A stretch of DNA of 64,000 nucleotides from Microbacterium terregens. Its GTDB lineage: Bacteria > Actinomycetota > Actinomycetes > Actinomycetales > Microbacteriaceae. The notes under the pieces are model-generated. The model was not told where the DNA came from, did not search any database, and saw nothing but the letters and a program-made list of their open reading frames with translations. Made by a program: the position numbers and the translations under genes. Of this stretch, positions 1-9,389 are shown in pieces. The stretch spans positions 1,364,001-1,428,000 of the forward strand of contig NZ_BAAAWH010000001.1 of the NCBI RefSeq assembly GCF_039534975.1. The letters run 5' to 3'. Within the stretch, counting starts at the first letter, position 1. Every line of letters starts with the position of its first letter.

Positions 1-1
1 G

Positions 2-928
2 CTCGAGGGTGAGCTGCGCACCGCCTCCGAGCTCGGGCTGTCGCTGGCGGGGCTCACGGTGTCCGAGGCGACGATCTACGGACGCTTCGGCTTCTCGCCC
101 GCGACCTTCGGCACGGACTGGTCGATCGAGACCAAGCGGGCGATCTGGACGGGTCCGCGGCCCGAAGGCCGCCTCGACTTCGTCGACCGGGAGGGGCTGC
201 GCGATCTGCTCGCCGATGTGCACGGCCGGGTGCGCGCCACGCGTCCCGGCGAGATCGAGGCATGGCCGGGGCTGTGGCGTCGCATGTCCGGGACCGCTCC
301 GGGGCAGGAGAACGCCCGCAAGGTGCGCGGCGTGCGCTACGCCGACGCCACGGGCGCCACGCGGGGCGTCGCGGTGTATGTCCTGTCGGACGAGGGGCGC
401 GATTTCACCAAGCACGAGCTTGAGCTGCACTACCTGGTGAGCGAGACCCCGGACGCTTATGCCGCGCTGTGGCGGTTCATCCTGGAGCACGACCTCGTCT
501 CGGTCGTGAAGGCCCCGCTGCGCTCGGCGGATGAACCGCTCAGGTGGATGATCGCGGACCAGCGCGGCGCGACCGTCGAAACGTCCGAGCACGGGTGGCT
601 GCGCATCCTCGACGTGCCGGCCGTGCTGACCGCGCGGACATACGCGGCCGCCGGCGCCTTCGTGCTGCGGGTCACGGACCCGCTCGGCTTCGCGGACGGC
701 AGCTGGCGGCTCGAGATCGACGACACCGGGAACGCGATCGCCACGCTGTCCGATGCCCCGCCGGACATCACGCTCTCGGTGAACGCGCTGTCGTCGGTCC
801 TGCTCGGCGGGGTGCGAGCCTCGACACTCGCCGCGGCGGGACTGGTCCAGGCCCCGCCCGCGGGGCTCGCGTCATTCGACGCGTCGTTCGCCACGACCGA
901 GACGCCCTACCTGAGCCTCTGGTACTGA
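2..928 (+). CDS. Eis-like GNAT N-acetyltransferase, 5' end missing
   Basis: The frame is open from base 2 and ends with TGA at 926-928, so the gene starts before the window and only about 308 C-terminal residues are present. The segment RFGFSPAT near the left edge is the end of a GNAT acetyl-CoA-binding fold. It is followed by a second acetyltransferase-like unit and a C-terminal sterol-carrier-like domain, the layout of the Eis (enhanced intracellular survival) family. Eis proteins acetylate amines such as aminoglycosides and protein lysines and use the C-terminal carboxylate in catalysis. The substrate here cannot be told from sequence. The gene converges on kgd, and a strong hairpin separates them. 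Confidence 0.8.
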   Translation, partial: LEGELRTASELGLSLAGLTVSEATIYGRFGFSPATFGTDWSIETKRAIWTGPRPEGRLDFVDREGLRDLLADVHGRVRATRPGEIEAWPGLWRRMSGTAPGQENARKVRGVRYADATGATRGVAVYVLSDEGRDFTKHELELHYLVSETPDAYAALWRFILEHDLVSVVKAPLRSADEPLRWMIADQRGATVETSEHGWLRILDVPAVLTARTYAAAGAFVLRVTDPLGFADGSWRLEIDDTGNAIATLSDAPPDITLSVNALSSVLLGGVRASTLAAAGLVQAPPAGLASFDASFATTETPYLSLWY

Positions 929-959
929 TTCCGGGCGCGGGCGCGCCGGCCGATACGAC

Positions 960-1005
960 GAAGAGCGGATGCCGCGGGAACGGGTCCCCGCGGCATCCGC
1001 TCTTC
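960..1005. terminator. Bidirectional hairpin terminator between the acetyltransferase gene and kgd
   Basis: A perfect 19-bp inverted repeat (arms 960-978 and 987-1005) encloses an 8-base loop. It lies in the only gap between two convergent genes, so it probably terminates both. The arms also contain the recurrent GGATGCC/GGCATCC heptamer. Confidence 0.8.
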
Positions 1006-1015
1006 GAAACGTGAG

Positions 1016-4000
1016 TCAGAGCGTCAGTGCCTGCTTCAGGATCTCCGCCTGCTGGCGCGCGTGCACCTTGGGTGAACCGGTCGCCGTGGATGCCGCCGAT
1101 GCCCGTGAGATGCACGCGATCGTGCGCCCGTGCAGGTACTTGACCATCTCGAGGGCGATGAACGGCCACGCGCCCTGGTTCTCGGGCTCATCCTGCACCC
1201 AGACCAGCTCGGCGTCAGGGTAACTGTCCAGAACCGCATTGAGCTCATCGATGGGGGCCGGGTAGTACTGCTCCAGCCGTACCAGCGCGATCTCGGGGTT
1301 CGGGTTCTTGTCCAGCTCCGCCTTCAGATCCCAGTGGATCTTGCCGGCGTGCAGCAGCACCCGCTTGACGGCCGTGCGGTCAAGGCCCCGCGTGTCATCC
1401 AGCACGGGCTCGAACTTGCCCGTGAGGAAGTCCTCGACGGCGCTGGTCGCTCCGCGCAGGCGCAGCATCGCCTTTGGGGTGAACACGATCAGCGGACGCC
1501 GCGGACGGGCGTACGCCTGCCGACGCAGCAGGTGGAAGTACGATGCCGGCGTCGAGGGGCGGGCGACGATCATGTTGTCCTGCGCGCACATCTGCAGGTA
1601 GCGCTCGATGCGTGCCGAGGAGTGGTCCGGGCCCTGTCCTTCGTAGCCGTGGGGGAGCAGCAGCACCACACTCGACTGCTGGCCCCACTTCTGGTCGGCC
1701 GAGGAGATGAACTCGTCGATCACGGACTGGGCGCCGTTGGCGAAGTCGCCGAACTGCGCCTCCCACAGCACCAGTGCGTCCGCCCGCTCGACCGAGTACC
1801 CGTATTCGAAGGCCAGCGCGGCGTACTCGCTGAGCAGCGAGTCGTAGACCCAGAAGCGACCCTGGTTGTCGCCCAGATTGGCGAGCGGGATCCACTCCTG
1901 CCCGTTGGCGCGATCGTGGAGCACCGAGTGGCGCTGCACGAACGTGCCGCGGCGCGAGTCCTGACCGGCCAGGCGCACCGAGGTGCCCTCGACCAGCAGC
2001 GAGCCGAAGGCCAGCAGCTCGGCGAAGCCCCAGTCGATGGAGCCGTTGCGGCTCATGTCCAGGCGCTTCTCGAGAAGCTGCTGCAGCTTCGTGTGCACGG
2101 TGAAGCCGTCCGGCTTGTTGACGAAGGCGTCACCGACCATCTGCACGACCTCGCGCGACACGCCCGTCGTCTCGGGGGCACCGACGGCGGGTTCGAGGAT
2201 GGCCTCGCTGACGATCGGCGAGGTGCCGGTCTCGGCGGCGTGCGTCTCGGCGAAGGCGACTTCGAGACCGTCCTGGAAGTCGCGCTTGGCCTGCTCGTAC
2301 TCCTCCTCGGTGATGTCGCCGCGGCCGACGAGGGCTTCGACGTACAGGCGGCGCACGGAGCGCTTCGCCTCGATGAGGTTCGTCATCAGCGGCTGCGTCA
2401 TCGAGGGATCGTCTCCCTCGTTGTGACCGCGGCGGCGGTAGCAGACGAGATCGATCACGACGTCGCGGTGCCACCGCTGACGGTAGGCGAAGGCGAGCTG
2501 TGACACGCGGACGACGGCCTCGGGATCGTCGCCGTTCACGTGGAAGATCGGTGCCTGGATGGTCTTGGCGACATCCGTCGCGTAGACGGACGTGCGGGCG
2601 TCCTGAGGCACGGTCGTGAAGCCGACCTGGTTGTTGACCACGACGTGGATGGTGCCGCCGGTGCGGAACCCGCGCAGCTGCGACATCTGCAGCGTCTCGA
2701 CGACGACGCCCTGGCCTGCGAAGGCCGCGTCGCCGTGGACGAGGATCGGCAGCCACGAGAACGAGCCGATCGGCTTGCGGTCCTGCTTTGCGCGCACGAT
2801 GCCCTCGAGCACACCGTCCACGGTCTCCAGGTGAGACGGATTGGCCGCGAGGTAGACCGGCAGCTCCTCGCCGCGATCGTCCACGAACGTGCCCTCGGTG
2901 CCGAGGTGGTACTTCACGTCGCCGGAGCCGCTCTTGCTGCCGACGGCGACCGAGCCTTCGAACTCGCGGAAGACCTGGCCGTACGTCTTGCCGGCGATGT
3001 TGGTGAGGACGTTGAGGCGACCGCGGTGCGCCATGCCGATGGCGGTGCCGTCCAGTCCGGCATCCGCCGCGCCCTGGAGGATCTCATCCAGCAGCGGGAT
3101 GAGGGACTCGCCGCCCTCGAGGCTGAAGCGCTTCTGACCGACGTACTTGGTCTGCAGGAAGGTCTCGAACGCCTCGGCCTGGTTGAGCTTGCTCAGGATG
3201 CGCAGCTGCTCGTCGTGTCCGGGCTTCTGGTATTTCAGCTCGACATTCTCCTGGAACCAGCGGCGCTGCTCCGGGTCCTGGATGTGCATGTACTCGATGC
3301 CGATGGTGCGGCAGTACGAATCGCGCAGCACGCCGAGGATGTCGCGCAGCTTCATCTGGCGCTTGCCGCCGAAGCCGCCGGTGACGAAGTAGCGGTCGAG
3401 ATCCCAGAACGTCAGACCGTGCTGTTCGATCTCGAGGTCGGGGTGCGTGCGCTGCACGTACTCGAGCGGGTCGATGTCGGCCATGAGGTGGCCGCGGACG
3501 CGGAAGGAATTGATCAGCTCCTGCACGCGGGCGGTCTTGTCGACGCGCTCGGCCAGGTCGACATTGATGTCTGCGGCCCACCGGATCGGGGCATAGGGGA
3601 TACGCAGCGCGGCGAAGATGTCCTCATAGAAGTCGCGCTGCCCGATGAGCAGTTCGTGGACCTTCTTGAGGAACTCGCCCGATCCTGCACCCTGGATGAC
3701 GCGGTGGTCGTAGGTGCTGGTGAGGGTGATCGTCTTTCCGATCGCGAGTTCGTTCAGCGTCTTCTCGCTCGAACCCTGGAACTCGGCCGGGTACTCGAGG
3801 GCGCCGACGCCGATGATGGCGCCTTGCCCCTTCATCAGGCGCGGCACGGAGTGTACGGTGCCGATGCCGCCGGGGTTGGTCAGCGAGATCGTGGTGCCCT
3901 GGAAATCGGCCGCCGTGAGCTTGTTGCCGCGTGCTCGGCTGATCAGATCCTCGTACGAGACGAGGTATTCACTGAAGGTGAGCGTGTCGGCGTGCTTGAT

Positions 4001-4738
4001 GCTGGGGACCAGCAGTGCGCGCGTGCCATCCGGCTTGGGCAGGTCGATGGCGATGCCGAGATTGATGTGCGCCGGAGCGACCACGGACGGCTTTCCGTCG
4101 ATTTCGGCGTAGAAGACGTTCTGGCTCGGGAACTCTTTGAGAGCCCGGATCAGGGCCCAGCCGATCAGGTGAGTGAAGCTGATCTTTCCGCCGCGCGTGC
4201 GGGACATGTGGTTGTTGATGACGATGCGGTTGTCGATCATCAGCTTCGCCGGGATGGTCCGGACGCTGGTCGCGGTCGGAACCGTCAGCGACTCTTCCAT
4301 GTTCACGGCAAGGGACTTGGTCATGCCCTTGAGCACGGTGACCTTGTCGGCCTCGAGGTTCTCGGCCGTGGCCGATGGGGCGACCGCCGGCGCCTGCGCC
4401 GGGATCGGCTGCGGGGCGGCCGGCCGCGCGGTGGTGCGGGCGACGGGCTGTGCGCCGAGAACGGGGATGGGAGCCGTCACGGGGTGCGCGTCGTCTGCCG
4501 GAGCGGAACCGGCGGACTGCTGTCGTGGTGCGGGCGCACCGTCACCGTCAGTGCTCGTCCCGGGGCCGGTGGTCGCGGTGGTGTCAACGGGGTGATAGGC
4601 CTCGAGGATCGGCCACCACGCCTTGTCGACGGAGTTCTTATCCACCTTGAACTGCTCGTAGAGTTCGTCGACGAGCCATTCGTTGGCCCCGAACTCGCCT
4701 TCGCTCGACACTCCGACGCCCGTGATCTGGCTCGACAC
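1016..4738 (-). CDS. kgd: Multifunctional 2-oxoglutarate dehydrogenase E1 / decarboxylase / dihydrolipoyl succinyltransferase
   Basis: This 1240-residue protein is the actinobacterial fusion of an E2-like acyltransferase domain with a thiamine-diphosphate E1 domain; it converts 2-oxoglutarate for the TCA cycle. In order there is a short N-terminal tail (GEFGANEWLVDELYEQF), an Ala/Pro-rich linker, an acyltransferase domain with the TYDHRVIQG active-site segment, and an E1 domain with AHRGRLNVL and GDAAFAGQG. No lipoyl domain is visible, as usual for the family. In relatives the FHA protein GarA/OdhI inhibits the enzyme. I chose the GTG at 4736-4738 because the conserved N-terminus starts there; the open frame runs on upstream to 4891 without recognisable sequence. 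A possible -10 (TAGGCT on the minus strand, 4810-4815) would give a leader of about 65 bases. Confidence 0.95.
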   Translation of the reverse strand: MSSQITGVGVSSEGEFGANEWLVDELYEQFKVDKNSVDKAWWPILEAYHPVDTTATTGPGTSTDGDGAPAPRQQSAGSAPADDAHPVTAPIPVLGAQPVARTTARPAAPQPIPAQAPAVAPSATAENLEADKVTVLKGMTKSLAVNMEESLTVPTATSVRTIPAKLMIDNRIVINNHMSRTRGGKISFTHLIGWALIRALKEFPSQNVFYAEIDGKPSVVAPAHINLGIAIDLPKPDGTRALLVPSIKHADTLTFSEYLVSYEDLISRARGNKLTAADFQGTTISLTNPGGIGTVHSVPRLMKGQGAIIGVGALEYPAEFQGSSEKTLNELAIGKTITLTSTYDHRVIQGAGSGEFLKKVHELLIGQRDFYEDIFAALRIPYAPIRWAADINVDLAERVDKTARVQELINSFRVRGHLMADIDPLEYVQRTHPDLEIEQHGLTFWDLDRYFVTGGFGGKRQMKLRDILGVLRDSYCRTIGIEYMHIQDPEQRRWFQENVELKYQKPGHDEQLRILSKLNQAEAFETFLQTKYVGQKRFSLEGGESLIPLLDEILQGAADAGLDGTAIGMAHRGRLNVLTNIAGKTYGQVFREFEGSVAVGSKSGSGDVKYHLGTEGTFVDDRGEELPVYLAANPSHLETVDGVLEGIVRAKQDRKPIGSFSWLPILVHGDAAFAGQGVVVETLQMSQLRGFRTGGTIHVVVNNQVGFTTVPQDARTSVYATDVAKTIQAPIFHVNGDDPEAVVRVSQLAFAYRQRWHRDVVIDLVCYRRRGHNEGDDPSMTQPLMTNLIEAKRSVRRLYVEALVGRGDITEEEYEQAKRDFQDGLEVAFAETHAAETGTSPIVSEAILEPAVGAPETTGVSREVVQMVGDAFVNKPDGFTVHTKLQQLLEKRLDMSRNGSIDWGFAELLAFGSLLVEGTSVRLAGQDSRRGTFVQRHSVLHDRANGQEWIPLANLGDNQGRFWVYDSLLSEYAALAFEYGYSVERADALVLWEAQFGDFANGAQSVIDEFISSADQKWGQQSSVVLLLPHGYEGQGPDHSSARIERYLQMCAQDNMIVARPSTPASYFHLLRRQAYARPRRPLIVFTPKAMLRLRGATSAVEDFLTGKFEPVLDDTRGLDRTAVKRVLLHAGKIHWDLKAELDKNPNPEIALVRLEQYYPAPIDELNAVLDSYPDAELVWVQDEPENQGAWPFIALEMVKYLHGRTIACISRASAASTATGSPKVHARQQAEILKQALTL

Positions 4739-4898
4739 GCTCGATCGCCCGCTTTCATGACTTTGAGAGCGTGCGGGGCGATTTGTGTTGCCCACACGCA
4801 CGACTGTTAAGCCTAACTCAGTCTGGTGGCGCCTTCCCCTGAGCGAAAGGTGGCGCGCCAACACGTTTGTGCATCGATATCCGCACAGCAAGAGTCAC

Positions 4899-4904
4899 TA
4901 CCCT
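4899..4904 (+). promoter_or_regulatory. -10 element of leaderless guaB1
   Basis: TACCCT lies exactly 6 bases before the ATG at 4911 and no ribosome-binding sequence is present. This is the expected geometry for a transcript that starts on its initiation codon. Confidence 0.6.
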
Positions 4905-4910
4905 TTCGGT

Positions 4911-6368
4911 ATGGAGTTCTACGGTGAACAGCCCGAGGTGGATCTGACCTATTCGGATGTGTTCCTGGTCCCCCGCCACTCGTCCGTCACGAGCAGGCTG
5001 GACGTGGATCTCGCTCCGGGCGACGGAACGAACGCGACCATTCCGCTGGTGTCCGCGAACATGAACTCGGTGACGGGCGCACGACTGGCGGCGACGCTGG
5101 CGCGACGCGGCGGCTTGGGGGTGCTGCCTCAGGACATGCCCCTGCAGGAGCTGGATGCCGCCATCCGATGGGTCAAGGATCAGCCGGTGCGCTGGGACAC
5201 CCCGCTCGTCCTGCCACCCGAGGCCACCGTGGCGGACGCCCTGCGCCTCCTGCCCGCGACCGAAGGCCACGGGATCGTCGTCGCAGACAGCTCGACGGGG
5301 CGTCTGAACATCGATGCCGTACTCGGAGTCGTGCCCGCGATGCGCCTCGGCACGGCACTGCCCGATGCGCGCCTGGGTGATCTGGCGCGGGGGAGGACGG
5401 CATCCATCGACGCGGACGATGTCGAGAGCGCCCGCCAGGCGTTCGATCTCATCGTGGCCGCCGACGCCGAGACGGTGTGCGTCCTGCACCACGGCTTCGT
5501 CGTCGGCACGCTCTCGCGCCGCAGCGCGCTCCGTTCGAGTCTCTATCGCGCCGCGGTCGACTCCTCCGGTCGGCTCAACGTCGCCGCGGCGGTCGGCATC
5601 AACGGCGATGTCGCGGCCAAGGCGAAGGCGCTGGCGGCGGCAGGGGTGGACGTGCTGGTCCTCGACACCGCCCACGGACACCAGGAGGGGATGCTGGAGG
5701 CGCTGCGCACCGTCGCGGACCTCGGCCTCGGCATCCCGATCGCAGCGGGCAACGTCGTCACGGCCGAGGGTGTGACCGACCTGGTGCGCTCCGGCGCCGA
5801 CATCCTCAAGGTCGGCGTCGGGCCCGGCGCGATGTGCACGACCCGCATGATGACCGCGGTCGGGCGGCCGCAGTTCTCCGCCGTGCTCGAGACGGCGGAG
5901 GCGGCCCGGATGCTGGGCGCGTCCGTGTGGGCGGACGGCGGGGTGCGCTATCCGCGCGACGTCGCGCTGGCGCTGGCGGCGGGCGCGGCATCCGTCATGG
6001 TCGGCTCGTGGTTCGCCGGAACGATCGAGGCACCCGGCGAAGTGCAGGTCGACGAAGCCGGCCGCGCATACAAGGAGTCGTGGGGCATGGCCTCCACCAA
6101 GGCCGTGCACGACCGGTTCGGGCGGCTGGATCCGTACGACCTGGCCCGCAAGGAACTGTTCGCCGAGGGCATCTCGTCATCGAGGATCTACCTGGACCCG
6201 CTGCGTCCCAGCCTGGAGGACCTGATCGACATGATCACTTCCGGCATCCGTTCGTCCTTCACCTACGCCGGCGCGGCGTCGATCGCAGAGTTCCACGATC
6301 GCGCGCGCGTCGGGCTGCAGTCCGCCGCCGGCTACGAAGAGGGCAAGGCGCTGCCGGTCGGCTGGTGA
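4911..6368 (+). CDS. guaB1: GuaB1-type GMP reductase (IMP dehydrogenase-related protein)
   Basis: The 485-residue protein has the IMPDH/GMPR barrel with an inserted pair of CBS domains (roughly residues 95-210). The active-site loop is GPGAMCTTRMMT, with the catalytic Cys near residue 309. Proteins of this GuaB1 group were long annotated as IMP dehydrogenases, but the mycobacterial member has been shown to be a GMP reductase; the motif and length here fit that group rather than the true GuaB. The role would be NADPH-dependent conversion of GMP to IMP in purine salvage, with CBS domains sensing nucleotides. The ATG at 4911 is chosen from conserved N-terminal homology and the TACCCT element 6 bases upstream. 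It is divergent from kgd. Confidence 0.85.
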   Translation: MEFYGEQPEVDLTYSDVFLVPRHSSVTSRLDVDLAPGDGTNATIPLVSANMNSVTGARLAATLARRGGLGVLPQDMPLQELDAAIRWVKDQPVRWDTPLVLPPEATVADALRLLPATEGHGIVVADSSTGRLNIDAVLGVVPAMRLGTALPDARLGDLARGRTASIDADDVESARQAFDLIVAADAETVCVLHHGFVVGTLSRRSALRSSLYRAAVDSSGRLNVAAAVGINGDVAAKAKALAAAGVDVLVLDTAHGHQEGMLEALRTVADLGLGIPIAAGNVVTAEGVTDLVRSGADILKVGVGPGAMCTTRMMTAVGRPQFSAVLETAEAARMLGASVWADGGVRYPRDVALALAAGAASVMVGSWFAGTIEAPGEVQVDEAGRAYKESWGMASTKAVHDRFGRLDPYDLARKELFAEGISSSRIYLDPLRPSLEDLIDMITSGIRSSFTYAGAASIAEFHDRARVGLQSAAGYEEGKALPVGW

Positions 6369-6448
6369 CCAGCGGCCAGGCCGGCGTCGAGGGGACGGAT
6401 GCCGCCTCCCACTCGCGTCGCAGCACGCCCCGCACGACCGAGTCGTAG

Positions 6449-6780
6449 CGGGCGCCGCGGCTCTCGCTGCAATTTCCTGTCGGCGCTGTGCCGATCTGTG
6501 GCGCGCCGTGGCAGGGGCACTGGATCACCAGCCCTGCGCAGACGGCCATCGACCTTGCCGGGATCCTGACGTTCATGAAGGCCGTGATCGCGCTGGACCA
6601 GGCGCTGTGGGCGAAGAGGTCCGGCGGCGCGCTCACCGACGTCGCCGCGCTGCGGTCGGTCGCGGTGCGCGCCCCGATGCGCGCGGCAGCGCGGGTGCTC
6701 AGCGGAATCGACTTCGCCACACCCCTCTCGGATTCCGTGTGCGGCGAGAACCTGTGGCGCGCGAGCAGGAAACAGCCGCG
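6449..6780 (+). pseudogene. Relic of an AbiEi/DUF559-like protein
   Basis: After an in-frame stop at 6446-6448 the frame reads FPVGAVPICGAPWQGHWIT, then SPAQTAIDLAG, then DFATPLSDSV. These look like the middle part of actinobacterial AbiEi-antitoxin-like/DUF559 proteins (linker, TSPAxT strand, then the DFATPLSDSV segment that precedes the nuclease-like domain). After DSV the reading frame departs (CGENLW...) and the endonuclease-like C-terminus is absent; the N-terminal domain is missing too. It is therefore a fragment, not an intact gene. No palindromes of the type found at the two intact family members are present here. The family assignment is from memory and moderately secure. Confidence 0.5.
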
Positions 6781-6808
6781 CGAGGCAACAGGCGAAGGGA
6801 TGCTGCGA

Positions 6809-6873
6809 CCCGGGACAGCGGGCCGAAACGGCACCCGCGACCCGGGAGCCGCGGGCAGGAACGGCACCCGCGA
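6809..6873. repeat. Two adjacent 32/33-bp imperfect direct repeats
   Basis: Units 6809-6840 and 6841-6873 share CCCGGGA at the left and AACGGCACCCGCGA at the right. They lie between the relic gene and the transporter promoter. No function is evident. Confidence 0.7.
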
Positions 6874-6892
6874 TCGGCCCGCTCTCCTGCCG

Positions 6893-6898
6893 TAGACT
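6893..6898 (+). promoter_or_regulatory. Possible -10 element for the CNNM transporter pair
   Basis: TAGACT matches the TANNNT -10 form seen throughout this window. It would give a leader of about 65 bases before the ATG at 6974. Confidence 0.35.
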
Positions 6899-6973
6899 TA
6901 CCGGCACGATGGACGACCCCCCCAGTAGACGCTCGCCCCACTGCCAGCCATCCTCTCCGGGGGGTGATGCGTG

Positions 6974-8308
6974 ATGGAGTACGTCATGCTCGGCGCGGGG
7001 CTCCTGCTCACGGTCGGAACCGGCCTGTTCGTTGCGAGCGAGTTCGCGCTCGTCAATCTCGATCGTGCAGATCTCGAGGCGCGCCGCGACGCGGGTGAGA
7101 CCCGGCTCAGTCTCACGATCAACGCGCTGCGGATCACCTCCACGCACCTCTCCAGCGCGCAGCTGGGGATCACCCTCACGACGCTGCTCACCGGCTACGC
7201 GATGGAGCCGGCGATCTCGAGCCTGCTCCGGCCGCTGTTCGCCGCGTGGGGCTGGCCCGAAAGCGTGGCGTCCCCGGTGGCGGTGTTCGTCGGGATCACG
7301 ATCGCGACGATCCTGTCGATGATCCTCGGCGAGCTGATCCCGAAGAACTTCGCGCTGGCCATCCCGCGCCAGACCGCGAAGCTCGTGATGCCGTTCCAGG
7401 TCGGCTTCACGATGGTGTTCCGCCCGGCGATCGTGGTGCTCAACGGCAGCGCCAACGGCGTGCTGCGCCTCATGGGCGTCGAGCCGAAGGAGGAGCTGTC
7501 CGGAGCCCGCACGGCCGAGGAGCTCTCCAGCCTCGTCCGCCGCTCGGCGCTCGCCGGCGTCCTCGAGGAGGACACCGCCTCGCTTCTCGACCGCAGCCTC
7601 AGGTTCGCCCGGCTCAGCGCCGCCGACGTCATGACGCCCCGCCCCAGCATCCACGCGCTGTCGGCCGAGGACTCGGCGGAGGACGTCATCCAACTCGCCC
7701 GGCGCACCGGGCACAGCCGCTTCCCGGTCTACGAGGAGTCGATGGACGACATCGTCGGCATCGTGCACCTGAAGGCCGCGGTCGGCGTACCCCGCGCCCG
7801 CCGGGCGGACGTCCCCGCCGCCGCGCTGGCCACAGAGCCGCTCCGCGTCCCCGAGGCCGTCCATCTCGACACCCTGGTCTCCGAGTTGCGGGCGCGCGGC
7901 TACCAGATGGCCATCGTCGTGGACGAGTACGGCGGCACCGCGGGCGTGGTGACCCTCGAGGACCTGGTCGAGGAGATCGTGGGCGAAGTGCTCGACGAGC
8001 ACGACCGGCGCCGCGCGGGCATCGTGCGCGGCGAGGGCTCGCTCAGCTTCCCGGGTGATCTGCGACCCGATGAGGTGCGCGATCGCACCGGCATCCGCAT
8101 TCCGGAAGGGGATGTCTACGACACCGTGGGCGGCTACATCATGAGCGTCCTGGAGCGCATCCCCGTGGTGGGCGACAAGATCGAGATCGAGGACGGCACG
8201 CTGGATGTGCAGCGGATGGACGGTCGCCGCATCGATCGCGTCCGGTTCACCCACACCCCGATTGCAGAACAGGCATCGGATGCCGCGGGGCGGGGTGAGC
8301 GCGCATGA
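6974..8308 (+). CDS. CNNM/CorC-HlyC family membrane protein (hemolysin family), first of two
   Basis: This 444-residue protein has an N-terminal DUF21/CNNM transmembrane domain with ASEFALVNL near the start, a cytoplasmic CBS pair ([13 protein letters not shown] and [20 protein letters not shown]), and a C-terminal CorC/HlyC domain (YDTVGGYIM). The family is linked to Mg2+/Co2+ efflux; the old hemolysin name is not supported by function. The ATG at 6974 is preferred over the GTG at 6971 because the G-rich Shine-Dalgarno ending near 6966 is then 7 bases away. It overlaps the next gene by ATGA, so the two are translationally coupled and probably act as a pair. Confidence 0.9.
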   Translation: MEYVMLGAGLLLTVGTGLFVASEFALVNLDRADLEARRDAGETRLSLTINALRITSTHLSSAQLGITLTTLLTGYAMEPAISSLLRPLFAAWGWPESVASPVAVFVGITIATILSMILGELIPKNFALAIPRQTAKLVMPFQVGFTMVFRPAIVVLNGSANGVLRLMGVEPKEELSGARTAEELSSLVRRSALAGVLEEDTASLLDRSLRFARLSAADVMTPRPSIHALSAEDSAEDVIQLARRTGHSRFPVYEESMDDIVGIVHLKAAVGVPRARRADVPAAALATEPLRVPEAVHLDTLVSELRARGYQMAIVVDEYGGTAGVVTLEDLVEEIVGEVLDEHDRRRAGIVRGEGSLSFPGDLRPDEVRDRTGIRIPEGDVYDTVGGYIMSVLERIPVVGDKIEIEDGTLDVQRMDGRRIDRVRFTHTPIAEQASDAAGRGERA

Positions 8309-9360
8309 ACGACTGGGCAGGAATCGCGTGGCTCTTCGTGCTGCTGGTGTTCAACGCCTTCTTCGTCGGCGCCGAGTTCGCCGTCATCTCGGCGCGGCGT
8401 TCGCAGATCGAACCCCTCGCCGAGAAGGGCTCGCGCTCAGCGAAGACCGCCCTCTACGCGATGGAGCACGCCACGCTCATGCTCGCGACGAGTCAGCTGG
8501 GCATCACCATCTGCTCGCTGCTGATCCTGAACGTGTCCGAGCCCGCGATCCATCATCTGCTCGCCGGGCCGCTCGGGCTGACCGGCCTGGGCGAGGCGAT
8601 GGTGGACACCATCGCGTTCCTGATCGCGCTGCTGCTCGTGTCGTACCTGCACGTCGTGTTCGGCGAGATGGTGCCCAAGAACCTCGCGTTCTCGGTTCCC
8701 GACCGTGCCGTGCTCATGCTGGCAACGCCGCTGGTCTGGGTCTCACGCCTCTTCCACCCCGTCATCGTGGCGCTCAACTGGATCGCCAACCACGCGGTGC
8801 GCCTGTTCGGGGTCGAGCCTCGCAACGAAGCCGCCTCGACGTTCACGCTCGACGAAGTGACGACGATCGTGAACCAGTCGCGGATCGAGGGCGTGCTCGA
8901 TGACGCGGCCGGCACCGTCTCGGCAGCGCTGGAGTTCACCGACAAGAAGGCCAAGGACATCGCGGTGCCGCTGACGCAGCTGGTGACCCTGCCCGTGTCG
9001 GTGACGCCCGACAAGATCGAGCGGTCGGTCGCAAAGCACGGGTTCTCGCGGTACGTGATCGTGGACGCCGCGGGCGCGCCGATCGGCTACGTGCACCTCA
9101 AGGACATCCTGCGCGCCGCCGAGGGTCCGGACGCGTCGGCCGACGTCGTCCAGCCGATCCCCAGGCGACGGATCCACCAGATGGTGCCGGTCCTCGAGAC
9201 GACCGACCTCGAAGACGCGCTCGCGCTCATGCGCCGGGCCGGCCGTCACCTGGCACAGGTGCGCAATGCGGCGGGCGAGACCACCGCGGTGCTGTTCCTG
9301 GAGGACATCATCGAGGAGCTGATCGGAGAGGTGCAGGACGCGACCCGGCGTCGCCGCTGA
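8305..9360 (+). CDS. CNNM/CorC-HlyC family membrane protein (hemolysin family), second of two
   Basis: The 351-residue paralogue of the preceding gene starts inside its stop codon (ATGA, 8305-8308). The N-terminal CNNM membrane domain (GAEFAVISARRSQIE, HVVFGEMVPKNLAFS) is followed by two CBS motifs ending at LFLEDIIEELIGEV. Unlike the first gene it lacks the C-terminal CorC/HlyC domain, so it ends directly after the CBS pair. Such long/short CNNM pairs are common in actinobacteria and may form hetero-oligomers; that is inference. The 29 bases to the convergent next gene hold no clear terminator. Confidence 0.9.
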   Translation: MNDWAGIAWLFVLLVFNAFFVGAEFAVISARRSQIEPLAEKGSRSAKTALYAMEHATLMLATSQLGITICSLLILNVSEPAIHHLLAGPLGLTGLGEAMVDTIAFLIALLLVSYLHVVFGEMVPKNLAFSVPDRAVLMLATPLVWVSRLFHPVIVALNWIANHAVRLFGVEPRNEAASTFTLDEVTTIVNQSRIEGVLDDAAGTVSAALEFTDKKAKDIAVPLTQLVTLPVSVTPDKIERSVAKHGFSRYVIVDAAGAPIGYVHLKDILRAAEGPDASADVVQPIPRRRIHQMVPVLETTDLEDALALMRRAGRHLAQVRNAAGETTAVLFLEDIIEELIGEVQDATRRRR

Positions 9361-9389
9361 AGCTCCGCGACCGTCGCCTCCGCGAGGAC

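Noticed and set aside
2540..4810. Long plus-strand reading frame of about 750 codons
   Set aside because: It lies wholly antisense to kgd, whose product is clearly recognisable, and the frame has no family match.
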